From positions 1-32,768 of the forward strand of contig JAFZSO010000060.1 in assembly GCA_017619355.1 (NCBI GenBank): 32,768 bases of DNA, written 5' to 3'. Within the stretch, counting starts at the first letter, position 1. Each line of letters opens with the position of its first letter. The notes beneath the pieces are model-generated. The model saw nothing but the letters and a program-made list of their open reading frames with translations, ran no database searches and was not told the DNA's origin. A program made the position numbers and the translations under genes. This stretch comes from Muribaculaceae bacterium. GTDB taxonomy: Bacteria > Bacteroidota > Bacteroidia > Bacteroidales > Muribaculaceae. Positions 7,851-17,500 of the stretch are shown here, one piece after another.

Positions 7851-8318
7851 ATGAGAAAAATATTTGTCATCATCTGTGTCGCTGTGCTGGGCATTGCCTC
7901 TGCACACGCCGAGAAAGGCCAGAAAGGCCTGGGATTTAACGTGAATTATGGTACTGAAATCGAGAACTTCGGTCTGGGTGCCAAATTCCAGTATTTCTTC
8001 ACCGACAACCTGCGTGGCGAAGCTTCGTTCAACTACTTCTTCAAGAAGAACAACTACTCGATGTGGGATTTGAATGCCGACATACACTATCTCTTTAACG
8101 TGAGCGACCGCTTCCACCTCTACCCCATTTTGGGGCTCACCCTTGCTAATGCCAATCCCGAAGGATTTGACAGCACCACTAAATTTGGTGCCAACATTGG
8201 TGGTGGTGCTGAATTTGATATAGCACACGATCTCTCAGTAAACTTCCAAGTGCGTTACTCGGCTGTGAGCAAAATCGATCAAGCTGTCATCAGCCTCGGT
8301 GCAACCTACAAGTTCTAA
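7851..8318 (+). CDS. Small outer-membrane beta-barrel protein
   Basis: A 155-residue protein with a signal peptide (MRKIFVIICVAVLGIASAHA, 20 residues) followed by alternating hydrophobic/polar strands typical of an eight-stranded outer-membrane barrel (OmpW/OmpA-like, PF13505-type). Glycine-rich strand starts (GLGFNVNYG, GLGAKFQYFF), FGANIGGGAEFDI and a C-terminal strand ending in aromatic F (ISLGATYKF) support this. No specific substrate or function can be read. It is a single-gene unit with its own promoter and a strong terminator. The start at 7851 is the one that gives the signal peptide. Confidence 0.82.
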   Translation: MRKIFVIICVAVLGIASAHAEKGQKGLGFNVNYGTEIENFGLGAKFQYFFTDNLRGEASFNYFFKKNNYSMWDLNADIHYLFNVSDRFHLYPILGLTLANANPEGFDSTTKFGANIGGGAEFDIAHDLSVNFQVRYSAVSKIDQAVISLGATYKF

Positions 8319-8344
8319 CGCAATCGATGATTAACTGACACAAG

Positions 8345-8379
8345 GAGGTGTGCACGACCTGTTGCACGCCTCTTTTTTT
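8345..8379 (+). terminator. Rho-independent terminator of the barrel gene
   Basis: A 10-bp stem (8345-8354 with 8363-8372, one G-U pair), 8-nt loop, followed by seven T. Confidence 0.85.
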
Positions 8380-8436
8380 GCCTTGCAGCAGGCACTTTTT
8401 TCGCTGAATCATGCCAAAAATTTCGAGAAAAAACAT

Positions 8437-8444
8437 TACTTTTG
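8437..8444 (+). promoter_or_regulatory. Promoter -7 box of the M6 peptidase gene
   Basis: TACTTTTG fits TAnnTTTG; no TTTG is seen at the expected -33 position. The start near 8451 gives a 75-nt, A-rich leader. Confidence 0.5.
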
Positions 8445-8525
8445 CCATGCTAATGACAACTTAACACTGGCACATGACCGATGACAGTAAAGTTTTGAAA
8501 AAACAATTATCTAACAATTAACAAA

Positions 8526-11096
8526 ATGCTTAAAAAACTATTCTTTCTCCTTGTGTGTTGCAGTTTAGGCATTCAAGCCTTTGGCGTGCCTGCTTATCCC
8601 GAACCATTCACCTTCACCCAACCCGATGGAACCACCATCATGCTCAATGCTGTGGGTGATGAGTTCCAGAATGGCCTGACGACCAGCGACGGACTCACCG
8701 TCATGATTGGTGCCGATGGCTACATCTACTATCGCACTACCGCTGGCATAAGCCAAGTAACGGCACACGATGCAGCCGACCGCAACGCTGCCGAAACGGC
8801 TTTTATCGACACCAACCGTGAGCAACTGAATTTCGCCGCACAAATCACGCCTCAGGCACGAGAGCGCCGCGCTTCGGCCATGAGAGGGCCCAACCGTGTG
8901 GGAAACACCGAAGTGCCCACTATCGGCAGTCCGCGTGTGCCCATCCTCCTCGTTGAATACCAAGACAAGAGCATGAGCAACTCCAAGGAGAAGATTTCGG
9001 ACCACTACAAGACCGATGCCAAGAGCGTTTACCAGTATTTTGTCGACCAGTCGAGCGGCCAGTACACGCCCCAATTCGATGTCTATGGCATCTACACCCT
9101 CGACAGTGTCCGTGAGGAATATGGCGGCAATGTTTACGACGAGTACGGAAACCGCAACGACAAGGGCCTGGGCCGCATGGTGGAGCAAGCCATCCTGAAG
9201 GCAGGCGATGAAATTGATTGGAGCAAGTATGACAACGACGGCGACGGTGAAGCCGATGTGTGCATCGTGGTCTATGCAGGTGTGGGCGAAGCCCAGGCAT
9301 CATCGACGGTGCCCGAATCGATCTGGCCGTGCCAGTGGTATCTTTCGTCGGCCGCCTATTATGGTTATGGCGACATTGGCGCCATGGAACGTAACGGTGT
9401 TATCATTAACCGTTTTGGTGTGTTCAACGAAGTGAATGGTAGCAACGATTACGGCACCACACTCGACGGCATAGGCACCTTCTGCCACGAGTTCTCGCAC
9501 TGCCTGGGTCTGCCCGACTTCTACGACACCAACTACGGCGGACATTACGGCATGGGACATTGGAGCCTCATGTGCAGCGGCTGCTACAATGGTGTGCAAA
9601 TCAGTGGTGACACTCCTGTGGGCTACAGCGCTTATGAGAAGAACTTCATGGGCTGGCTCGATTTTACCGAGGCCGTTCCAAACACCCACTACACCTTGCC
9701 CGCACCTAATAGCGGAAACGATGTGGCAGTGCGCATCAAGGCGCTGAACAACAATGAGTATTTCATTCTCGAAAACCGCCGCAAGCAGGGCTGGGACCAG
9801 TGCATTGCCAATGGTGGTGTGCTTATCACCCATTTCACCTATATCCCTGAGCGATGGTACTACAACACGCCCAACAACGAGGACATTCAGCTCGCCACCA
9901 TCATCCCCGCAGACAACAGTCTTAACTCCTATAGCGAGAGCGGAGACCCCTACGGCAATTCCAACTACGAGTTTACAGCCACCTCAACACCTGCCATGAT
10001 GGCCAACATGGACTCCAAGGGCAACCTCGCCAGCACCACCGGAGGACACGGCACCATCGACAAACCTGTGACCGAAATCACCACCAAGAGCGATGGCACT
10101 GCCTCATTCTGGTATATGAAAACGCCCTTTGATATCTACACGCCAGTCATGCAGCCTACCGACACCACACTCGTCGACCTCACTAGCTTCACCGCACAAT
10201 GGACCGACGAGACCAAAGAACAGTATGTCAAGTCTTACACCCTGTGGGTATGCATGGACGGTTTGTCTACCGATCCCATAATGCTCGATGAGGCCGACTT
10301 CAGCAACTTGGAAACATTAGCGAGTGGTGGCTACCTGACCAATGTGTCGTCATACTATGACCAATATCTGCCCGAAGGCTGGAGCTGCGGTTCCTCCCTC
10401 TATGTCTACAATGGGTCCATCTTGATAGGCGACCAGATAAGCACCAAACTCTATGATATGCCTATGGGCTATGACAAGATTTCGGTCGTGATCAATGCCT
10501 GCTCGTTCTATGAGAGCGCTTATGGAACAGCCTTTGTGGACATCACCACCTCAGGAAGCAACGCCAGCAACGGCATCAACCTGGTTGGCGACACTCCCAC
10601 CGAACACATCTGTGTGATGGATGCAGCAGAGCAAGAGTCCATCAGCTTCTACGGTAGCAGTTACCCCATGATCAACAACATCAAGATTTATGCAGGCGAC
10701 ATCACCGAGCAAACCAAGGCTCCGTTGCTCCTTGCCATTGAAGTTGGCGACAGCACTAAGCGCACCATCACCGGCATCACCGAGAAACTCTATGAGGTAA
10801 GCAATCTTGCCGCCGGCGGTACCTTTAACTACAAGGTCAAGTCCATTTATATCGACGATAGCGAGAGCCCCTGGTCGAACATCGAACAAGTGACCCTTAG
10901 CGCAAAGGGGAAACCCGGCGACGCCAATGGCGACGGCAACGTGGATGTGAACGACGTGACCACAGTCATCAACTACATCTTGGGCAAGAATCCCAGCCCC
11001 TTTAACTATGACAATGCCAATGTGAACGGCGACACGAAGGTGGATGTAATGGATGTGACGCTCATTATCAACATCATTCTGGGACTCACCGACTGA
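8526..11096 (+). CDS. Secreted M6-family metallopeptidase with dockerin-like C-terminus
   Basis: An 856-residue exported zinc peptidase. A signal peptide (about 1-19) is followed by an M6 propeptide (FTFTQPDGT near 29-37) and the catalytic domain (about 135-400). The zinc motif is HEFSHCLGLPD, with zinc-binding H321 and H325 and catalytic E322. A YDNDGDGEADV segment (235-245) looks calcium-binding. After it come an FN3-like first half (about 535-577), an inserted beta-sandwich (about 578-740), the FN3 second half (about 745-792, ending PWSNIEQVTLS) and a 59-residue dockerin-like module (798-856) with two EF-hand-type loops, DANGDGNVDVND and NVNGDTKVDVMD; the second loop lacks the usual Gly at position 6. 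It opens the peptidase/adhesin cluster and shares its tail design with the C10 enzymes downstream. Likely surface or extracellular protein degradation. Confidence 0.92.
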   Translation: MLKKLFFLLVCCSLGIQAFGVPAYPEPFTFTQPDGTTIMLNAVGDEFQNGLTTSDGLTVMIGADGYIYYRTTAGISQVTAHDAADRNAAETAFIDTNREQLNFAAQITPQARERRASAMRGPNRVGNTEVPTIGSPRVPILLVEYQDKSMSNSKEKISDHYKTDAKSVYQYFVDQSSGQYTPQFDVYGIYTLDSVREEYGGNVYDEYGNRNDKGLGRMVEQAILKAGDEIDWSKYDNDGDGEADVCIVVYAGVGEAQASSTVPESIWPCQWYLSSAAYYGYGDIGAMERNGVIINRFGVFNEVNGSNDYGTTLDGIGTFCHEFSHCLGLPDFYDTNYGGHYGMGHWSLMCSGCYNGVQISGDTPVGYSAYEKNFMGWLDFTEAVPNTHYTLPAPNSGNDVAVRIKALNNNEYFILENRRKQGWDQCIANGGVLITHFTYIPERWYYNTPNNEDIQLATIIPADNSLNSYSESGDPYGNSNYEFTATSTPAMMANMDSKGNLASTTGGHGTIDKPVTEITTKSDGTASFWYMKTPFDIYTPVMQPTDTTLVDLTSFTAQWTDETKEQYVKSYTLWVCMDGLSTDPIMLDEADFSNLETLASGGYLTNVSSYYDQYLPEGWSCGSSLYVYNGSILIGDQISTKLYDMPMGYDKISVVINACSFYESAYGTAFVDITTSGSNASNGINLVGDTPTEHICVMDAAEQESISFYGSSYPMINNIKIYAGDITEQTKAPLLLAIEVGDSTKRTITGITEKLYEVSNLAAGGTFNYKVKSIYIDDSESPWSNIEQVTLSAKGKPGDANGDGNVDVNDVTTVINYILGKNPSPFNYDNANVNGDTKVDVMDVTLIINIILGLTD

Positions 11097-11121
11097 CGCA
11101 ATCGGTCACGCTAACGCGGCA

Positions 11122-11155
11122 AAGCCATCACTCAGCTTGGGTGGTGGCTTTTTTT
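11122..11155 (+). terminator. Rho-independent terminator of the M6 gene
   Basis: A 10-bp stem AAGCCATCAC/GTGGTGGCTT (11122-11131 with 11141-11150), 9-nt loop, then a seven-T run. The stem sequence resembles that of the A2 terminator at 17867. Confidence 0.85.
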
Positions 11156-11214
11156 GTGCTCAAAAAACGGGAATTCGCTGAAAACACACATTGTTTATAC
11201 ATTTTTCTTGACTT

Positions 11215-11249
11215 TTTGCGGCAATTCAAGAAAAAAATGATTACTTTTG
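11215..11249 (+). promoter_or_regulatory. Promoter of C10 peptidase A1
   Basis: TTTG at 11215-11218 and TACTTTTG at 11242-11249, 23 bp apart (the long end of the usual range). The start near 11256 is followed by a short AT-rich leader that resembles those of A2 and A3. Confidence 0.65.
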
Positions 11250-11297
11250 CGGTTCTGAATCACAATTTGACAGAAACTATTTTTATTTAATATCATT

Positions 11298-14200
11298 ATG
11301 CTCAAAAAAACACTTCTTTTAGTTGTTGCTTTGGCAGCAGCAGTAAATGCATGGGCTGCGCCCGTCGATGTTGCTACCGCCAAAGCCACCGCACAGCAAT
11401 ATCTTGTCAACAAGGTATATGCCGGCAAGTACATGGCTCCCGCAGCCACTGAACCCGTGCTCATCATGACCGAGATGGGCAAAGTGAACAAGGAAACACC
11501 CGTTTTCTACATCTTCAACACCGAGACCACCTACCTCATCGTAGCTGGTGACGACCGTGCCGAGGAAGTGCTCGCCTATGGCGACAAGCCACTGAATCTC
11601 GACCGCATCCCCGATGGACTCAAGGACATTCTCGCTTGCTATCAGGAAGAACTCGACTGGCTCATTTCTAACCCCGATGTGAAAGTAGAGAAACCCGCAG
11701 GCAATCAACTGCGCGCCACAGGGACCTATGGCCCGCTGCTCACAGCAAATTGGGACCAGACTGCCCCTTACTGGAATCAGTGCAAATTCACTTATAATGG
11801 AACCAGCTACCAGTGCTATACTGGTTGTCCTGCCACATCGGCCTCCATGGTGCTCTACTTCTGGAAATACCCCACTGCTCAAGTAAATGCAATTCCGTCA
11901 TATACAGCCGAGCTTGACCTCTCTTATTACAATTCGGTGAGCAACTACACCTATCCTGCCCTGTCAGCAACCACCTTCGACTGGGCTAACATGAAGGACA
12001 GCTACAGCAGCTACAACACCGCCCAGGGCACCGCAGTAGCCACCCTGATGCGCTATGTGGGCCAGGCCGAGCACATGATGTATGGTACCGAGAGCGCTGG
12101 TGGTAGCGGCATCTACACTACCGACACACAGAACATCGTGGACATGTTCACCCTGTTCGGCTACGATTCAAGCACTTGCCGCGTTGCGAACAAGAGCAGT
12201 TATTCATCTGACAATTGGGCCGCCCTCATCCAGAATGAAGTAGCAGAAGGTCGCCCCATGGTTTACACTGCAGTGAGTTCCAACGGTGGAGGTCACGCCT
12301 TTAATGTGGATGGCTACAACTCCTCGACCAACAAGTATCACGTGAACTTTGGCTGGAGTGGCGACGGCAACAACTGGTATTCGATGAACTCGTTCAGCTA
12401 CAGCGGCTACACCTTCAACCAGGGCCAGCAGGCTGTGATTGGCATCAAGCCCCCAGCATCATATTTTGGTCCCAGCATCACAGCATCTCAGTCGGCACTC
12501 AATATGACGGCTAACGTGGGCGGGACTGCTACCGCAACCTTCACTGTGACAGGCGCAAGCCTTACTGGCAACGTGAACGTGAGTGTGAGTGGCACAGGCT
12601 TCAGCGTGAGCCCCACCACCATCAGCACTACCGATGCCACTAATGGCAAGACCGTGACCGTGACCTACGCCCCCACTACGGCAGGCACCCACAATGGTAC
12701 CATCACACTGAGCAGCACTGGCGCCGACAACGTGACCGTAGCGCTGACTGGTACAGCAAAATATGCGCTCGACGCTCCTACGCTGGACAATGCCAGCAAC
12801 ATCGATGAAACATCGTTCACCGCTTCGTGGACCCACGAGGCTCCCGTCGATGTAACCTACACTCTCTCGCTGGTGCGCAACGGTTCTAATGTTTCGGGAT
12901 ATCCCAAGACGGGCATCACCACCAAGAGCTTTGATGTGACTGGCCTGGAAAGTGGCAACACTTATCAATTCAAGGTGAAAGCTGTTCCCGTGAACACCAA
13001 CCTCGCCACTGAGAGTGCGTGGTCGACCACCAAGAGCGTGAAACTCAGTGCATCGACTACTCCCAAGATTACAGCCACACCCACCGAAATCACCTTTGGC
13101 AACGTGCAGGCTGGCCAGACCACGACCCAGACCTTCAATGTAACGGGTGCCAACCTCACTGGCAACATCACCGCCACACTCACCGACCAGGATGGTGTGT
13201 ACAGCCTCGACGCAACCACAATCACCACCGCACAGGCCTCCACAGGCAAGACCATCACGGTTACCTTCGCCCCCAACGGCCGGAAGCAATTCAACGGCAC
13301 CATTACCCTCAAATCACAGGGTGCAGCCGATGTTACCATCGCCCTCACAGGTAATGGCACCTTCATCGATCCCGTGATGCTCCCTGCCGATGAAAGCCAT
13401 ATTGACATCAATAAATTCCGTGCCGACTGGACCGACGAGACTCCCGCTGCCAACGTGGCAAGCTACACCCTCGTGGTGAACTATGTGGCTCCCGAACCTG
13501 AGGTGCAACTGCTCCACTCACTTCTCGGAACAGACTTCACAGGTAGCGCCACTGGTTATTACGAGATCACCTTGCCTGCTCCCTGGGGCGGAACCAATGT
13601 GCGTGGCGGTCTGAACTCAATCATCTATTTCAGGAACAATTATAACAATGATGGTTCTTATGGAAACATCACCTACACCATTCCTGAAGGTTATCAGAAC
13701 AAGACCTTCACGATGAAGATCACTACCGCCAACACAAACGACGGCTCGGGCAATCTCACAGTTGCCACACCACAGACCAGTGCTGTAGGACACAACTTCA
13801 GCAAAAACGAGACCTTTGCTTGGGTAGTAACAGCAAGCTCTGGCGAAAAAATCACAATCACTACGACTGACAACCAATACTCGCCCGATATCGCCAAGAT
13901 TGAGGTCTATAGCGGCGACGCAACCGGCGCCAAGGCTAACGAGAGCGGCGACACCGAGACTCGCACCGTGACCGGCATCACTGCCAAGAACTACACAGTG
14001 ACCGACTTGGTTGAAGGAGGAACCTTCCTCTACAAGGTGAAAGCCGTTTATACCGATGGCACCGAGAGCGAGTGGTCGAACGAAGAAGAGGTCACCCTGA
14101 TCGAGAACCAGAATCCGGGCATGGCTGGTGACGCTAATGGCGACGGCACCGTGGACGTGAACGACGTGACCACAGTGATCAGCTACATCCTGGGCAAGAA

Positions 14201-14303
14201 CCCGAATCCGTTCAACTACGACAACGCCAACGTGAACGGCGATGAAGAAGTGAACGTGAACGACGTGACTCTCATCATCAGCATCATTCTGGGCACCAAC
14301 TGA
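11298..14303 (+). CDS. C10-family cysteine peptidase A1 with dockerin-like C-terminus
   Basis: A 1001-residue secreted peptidase of the streptopain/interpain family. Order: signal peptide (1-20); Spi-like propeptide (about 22-110, with VFYIFNTETTYLIVAGDDRAEEVLAYGDK region); mature catalytic domain (about 143-385) with nucleophile C177 in YTGCPATSASM and H333 in GGGHAFNVDGY, followed by NFGWSGDGNNWY; Ig-like repeat (393-487); FN3 (491-584); second Ig-like repeat (588-687); FN3 first half (690-728), inserted beta-sandwich (about 735-885), FN3 second half (about 893-936); dockerin-like module (944-1001) with DANGDGTVDVND and NVNGDEEVNVND loops. The family cleaves proteins broadly; the propeptide keeps the enzyme latent. 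No separate Spi-type inhibitor gene is beside it. Its catalytic half is close to that of A2, but its tail differs. Confidence 0.93.
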   Translation: MLKKTLLLVVALAAAVNAWAAPVDVATAKATAQQYLVNKVYAGKYMAPAATEPVLIMTEMGKVNKETPVFYIFNTETTYLIVAGDDRAEEVLAYGDKPLNLDRIPDGLKDILACYQEELDWLISNPDVKVEKPAGNQLRATGTYGPLLTANWDQTAPYWNQCKFTYNGTSYQCYTGCPATSASMVLYFWKYPTAQVNAIPSYTAELDLSYYNSVSNYTYPALSATTFDWANMKDSYSSYNTAQGTAVATLMRYVGQAEHMMYGTESAGGSGIYTTDTQNIVDMFTLFGYDSSTCRVANKSSYSSDNWAALIQNEVAEGRPMVYTAVSSNGGGHAFNVDGYNSSTNKYHVNFGWSGDGNNWYSMNSFSYSGYTFNQGQQAVIGIKPPASYFGPSITASQSALNMTANVGGTATATFTVTGASLTGNVNVSVSGTGFSVSPTTISTTDATNGKTVTVTYAPTTAGTHNGTITLSSTGADNVTVALTGTAKYALDAPTLDNASNIDETSFTASWTHEAPVDVTYTLSLVRNGSNVSGYPKTGITTKSFDVTGLESGNTYQFKVKAVPVNTNLATESAWSTTKSVKLSASTTPKITATPTEITFGNVQAGQTTTQTFNVTGANLTGNITATLTDQDGVYSLDATTITTAQASTGKTITVTFAPNGRKQFNGTITLKSQGAADVTIALTGNGTFIDPVMLPADESHIDINKFRADWTDETPAANVASYTLVVNYVAPEPEVQLLHSLLGTDFTGSATGYYEITLPAPWGGTNVRGGLNSIIYFRNNYNNDGSYGNITYTIPEGYQNKTFTMKITTANTNDGSGNLTVATPQTSAVGHNFSKNETFAWVVTASSGEKITITTTDNQYSPDIAKIEVYSGDATGAKANESGDTETRTVTGITAKNYTVTDLVEGGTFLYKVKAVYTDGTESEWSNEEEVTLIENQNPGMAGDANGDGTVDVNDVTTVISYILGKNPNPFNYDNANVNGDEEVNVNDVTLIISIILGTN

Positions 14304-14352
14304 TTGATTCCGAGAATTTAGGAAATCTAACCATTAGTGACCCAAACCATAT

Positions 14353-14393
14353 CAACAAGCCCTGGCGCACACCTGCGTCGGGGCTTGCTGTTG
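14353..14393 (+). terminator. Hairpin after A1, weak terminator
   Basis: CAACAAGCCC (14353-14362) pairs with the GGGCTTG..TGTTG arm (14381-14393) with a short bulge. No strong T tract follows, so termination efficiency is doubtful, but the position suits the end of A1 and its core resembles the A3 terminator. Confidence 0.5.
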
Positions 14394-14481
14394 ATTTAGG
14401 GTGCCTTATACAAAATGATAGCAATTAATTCTTTTTTTGATTTTTTTTCAAGTTTTCAATAAAAATTGCTTGAAAAATGTC

Positions 14482-14489
14482 TACATTTG
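14482..14489 (+). promoter_or_regulatory. Promoter -7 box of C10 peptidase A2
   Basis: TACATTTG fits TAnnTTTG; the -33 position lacks TTTG. The expected start near 14496 begins a leader of about 48 nt that contains AATCACAATTTGACA, also found in the A1 leader. Confidence 0.5.
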
Positions 14490-14543
14490 TGGCTCGAAAT
14501 CACAATTTGACATAAACACTATTTATTTATTAATATTTTCAAA

Positions 14544-17500
14544 ATGTTCAAAAAAGCTTTACTATCCCTTGTGGCTTTAGCAGCTGCACTGCAAGTGTGG
14601 GCGGCGCCTGTCGATGTGTCGACAGCTAAGACTAAGGCCGAACAGTACCTTACCAACAGGGTTTATGCCGGCAAGTACATGGCTCCCGCAGCCACTCAAG
14701 CCACCCTGATTAAAACAGAGATGGGCGACAATGCTCAAACTCCAGTGTTCTACATCTTCAACACGGCCTCTACATTTGTGATCGTATCAGGTGATGACCG
14801 TGCCGAAGAGATTCTCGCTTATGGCGACAAGCCCCTGAATCTTGACCGTATTCCCAAGAACATGGAGGCATGGCTCAACATCTACAAAGAGCAACTCGAC
14901 TGGCTGCTCACCCACCCTGATGTGAAGGTCGAGAAACCTGTTTCGATTAAATCGCCAAAACTCAGGGCCACAGTAACCGGCCCGCTGTTGACTGCCATCT
15001 GGGATCAGGAAGCCCCCTTCAACAACCAGTGCCATTTCACTTACAGTGGCACCTCCTATTCCTGCTACACCGGCTGTCCCGCAACATCGGCATCAATGGT
15101 GCTCTACTATTGGAAATACCCCACTGAACCGGTTGGTCCTCTGGCTTCTTATGCTGGCACACTCGAACTCAGTTACTGGAACAGCGTGAACTTCACCTAT
15201 CCGGCACTGCCACAGACCACCTTCGACTGGGACAACATGATCGACGATTATACCGGCAGCTATACCACCGCTCAGGGCAACGCCGTTGCCACACTGATGC
15301 GCTATGTGGGCCAGGCCGAGAAGATGATGTATGGCACCGCAAGTGCTGGCGGTAGCGGTATCTACACCACCGATGCACAGAATATCGCCGACATGTTCAT
15401 TGCTTTCGGCTACGACGAGGCTACTACCCGTCTGGCCTTGAAATCGAACTACACCGAGGCCTCTTGGGCACAACTTCTCCAGGAAGAGCTTGCTGAGAGC
15501 CGTCCCGTGGTGTTCATGGCTGTGGACGCTGGCGGTGGCGGTGGCCACGCGTTCAATGTCGACGGCTACAACTCAAGCACCAACAAGTATCACGTGAACT
15601 TTGGCTGGAGTGGCGACGGCAACAACTGGTACTCCATGAACGCTTTCTCCTACAGCGGCTACACATTCAGCAGCAACCAGATGATGACCGTAGGTATCCA
15701 GCCCCCCATGGGCGCCATCAAAGCCACTCCTTCAGAAGTGAATTTCCAGGGCTTTGCCGGCGAGACCTACACCCAGACCGTGAAGGTCCAGGCCCGCAAC
15801 CTTGAAAGCGACATCACCATCGAGAAGGTGGGTCCTGACAACATCACCGTGAGCCACACCACCATTACCGCCGCCGAGGCCGCCAATGGTGTCAATGTGG
15901 TTGTCACCTATGCTCCCACCGAAGCAGGAACCACCAATGCTGCCCTGAATCTCTCTTGTGCCGACGAGGATGTTGAGAGCGTGAGCGTGCCCATCACCGC
16001 TGTGGCACAGCCCCGCGTTCCCACACTCATTGTCGAGCCCACGAGCCTCAACTTCAGTTCAACGCTCGACAACACGGTGACAAAGACCTTCACCATCACC
16101 GGAGCGTTCCTGACCCACGATGTCACCCTCACCCTGAACGATACCAAGGGCGTGTTCACCGTCAGTCCTACTACCATTTCGCAAAGCAGCACCGATGTCA
16201 ACACACCTGTTACCGTTGCCGTGTCGTTTAATTCGGCCGAAGAAGGCAGCTTCAACGGTTCCATCACCATTGCCAGCGAAGATGCTGAGAGCAAGACTGT
16301 GAACCTCATAGCCATCGCTCGTGATGGTGGCACCGCTGCCGACCCCTTCCTCAACATCGCCAACTATGAGACCATCGACGAGGCTGGAGCCACCGTTACC
16401 GGCATGAACACCATCTATAAATACACCGAGTATGAAGATCAAGAGTGCGCATGGCTCACGGTTTCCAACTATGGTGCCTTGAAGGCCGATGATACTCAGA
16501 ACTGGATCACCAGCTCATCACTCTCAACCTACAGCAACAGCTGGTCGGCTTCTGATGTGTTCCCGGGCCAGAACGCCTACTTTGGCAGCAGCCAGGCTTA
16601 TTCAGTGTATGGCAGCAACTATCAGTCGTTCTATGTCACCAACTGCACACAGGTCAAGGCCTATGTGAAGGGCAGCAGCTACAGCAGCTCATCGGCATCT
16701 CTGGCAATCTATGAGTGCACGCTCAATGCCAATGGAGGGGTCACGCCCTCTACCTCAGCTGTCGAAATCAAGCAAGTGAGCAACGGTGTTGCAACCTCAT
16801 CTGAACTTGATGCCTCCAAGATTTACTTGGTGAAACTGACTGGCGGTGGCTCTTATCCCGATCTCCTGGAGATTGGTTTCCAGACTCCGCTCAGCACCAT
16901 CGAGGTTCCTGTGGCACTTCCCGCAACCGAAGTTGCAGCCAATGGCTTTACCGCCAGCTGGACCATTTGTCCAAGCGCCACAAGCTACACGCTGCGTGTC
17001 AAACCCAAACCTGCAGCCACGCTGCTCATGACTGAGACATTCGAGAAATGCGTCAGCGCTGGCGGACAAGACATCGGCGGCAGCCTCAACAACTATCTCG
17101 ACAATCCCGGCTGGACTGGCAGCAAGGTCTATACTGCCGTGGGTGGCCTCCGTTTGGGCACAGCCAGTGGTTTAGGCACTCTCACGAGTCCCGCTCTCGA
17201 CCTGTCGGCCGACAACAAGGTGAGTATCAGAATGAAGGCTCAGACCCTGAACAACGACACTGACTGCGGCCTGAAGGTTTCCTGTGGCAACGCAAGCGAG
17301 ACCATCACAGTGCCCAATAACGAATTGGGTGAATACACGATCGTACTCGACTGCACCGCTGCCGACCAGAAGGTGACATTCCAAACCACTACCAATAGCA
17401 AGCGCGTGATCATCACCGATGTCGAACTCTACTCGGGCGATGTCACCAAGACCACTCCCTCCAAGGGCTTCGACGAGACCATCATCACCAATATCACCGA

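Noticed and set aside
12459-13289. Long open frame of 276 codons on the minus strand inside A1
   Set aside because: It is antisense to a clear peptidase gene, has biased low-complexity composition typical of a shadow frame, and no promoter or family feature.
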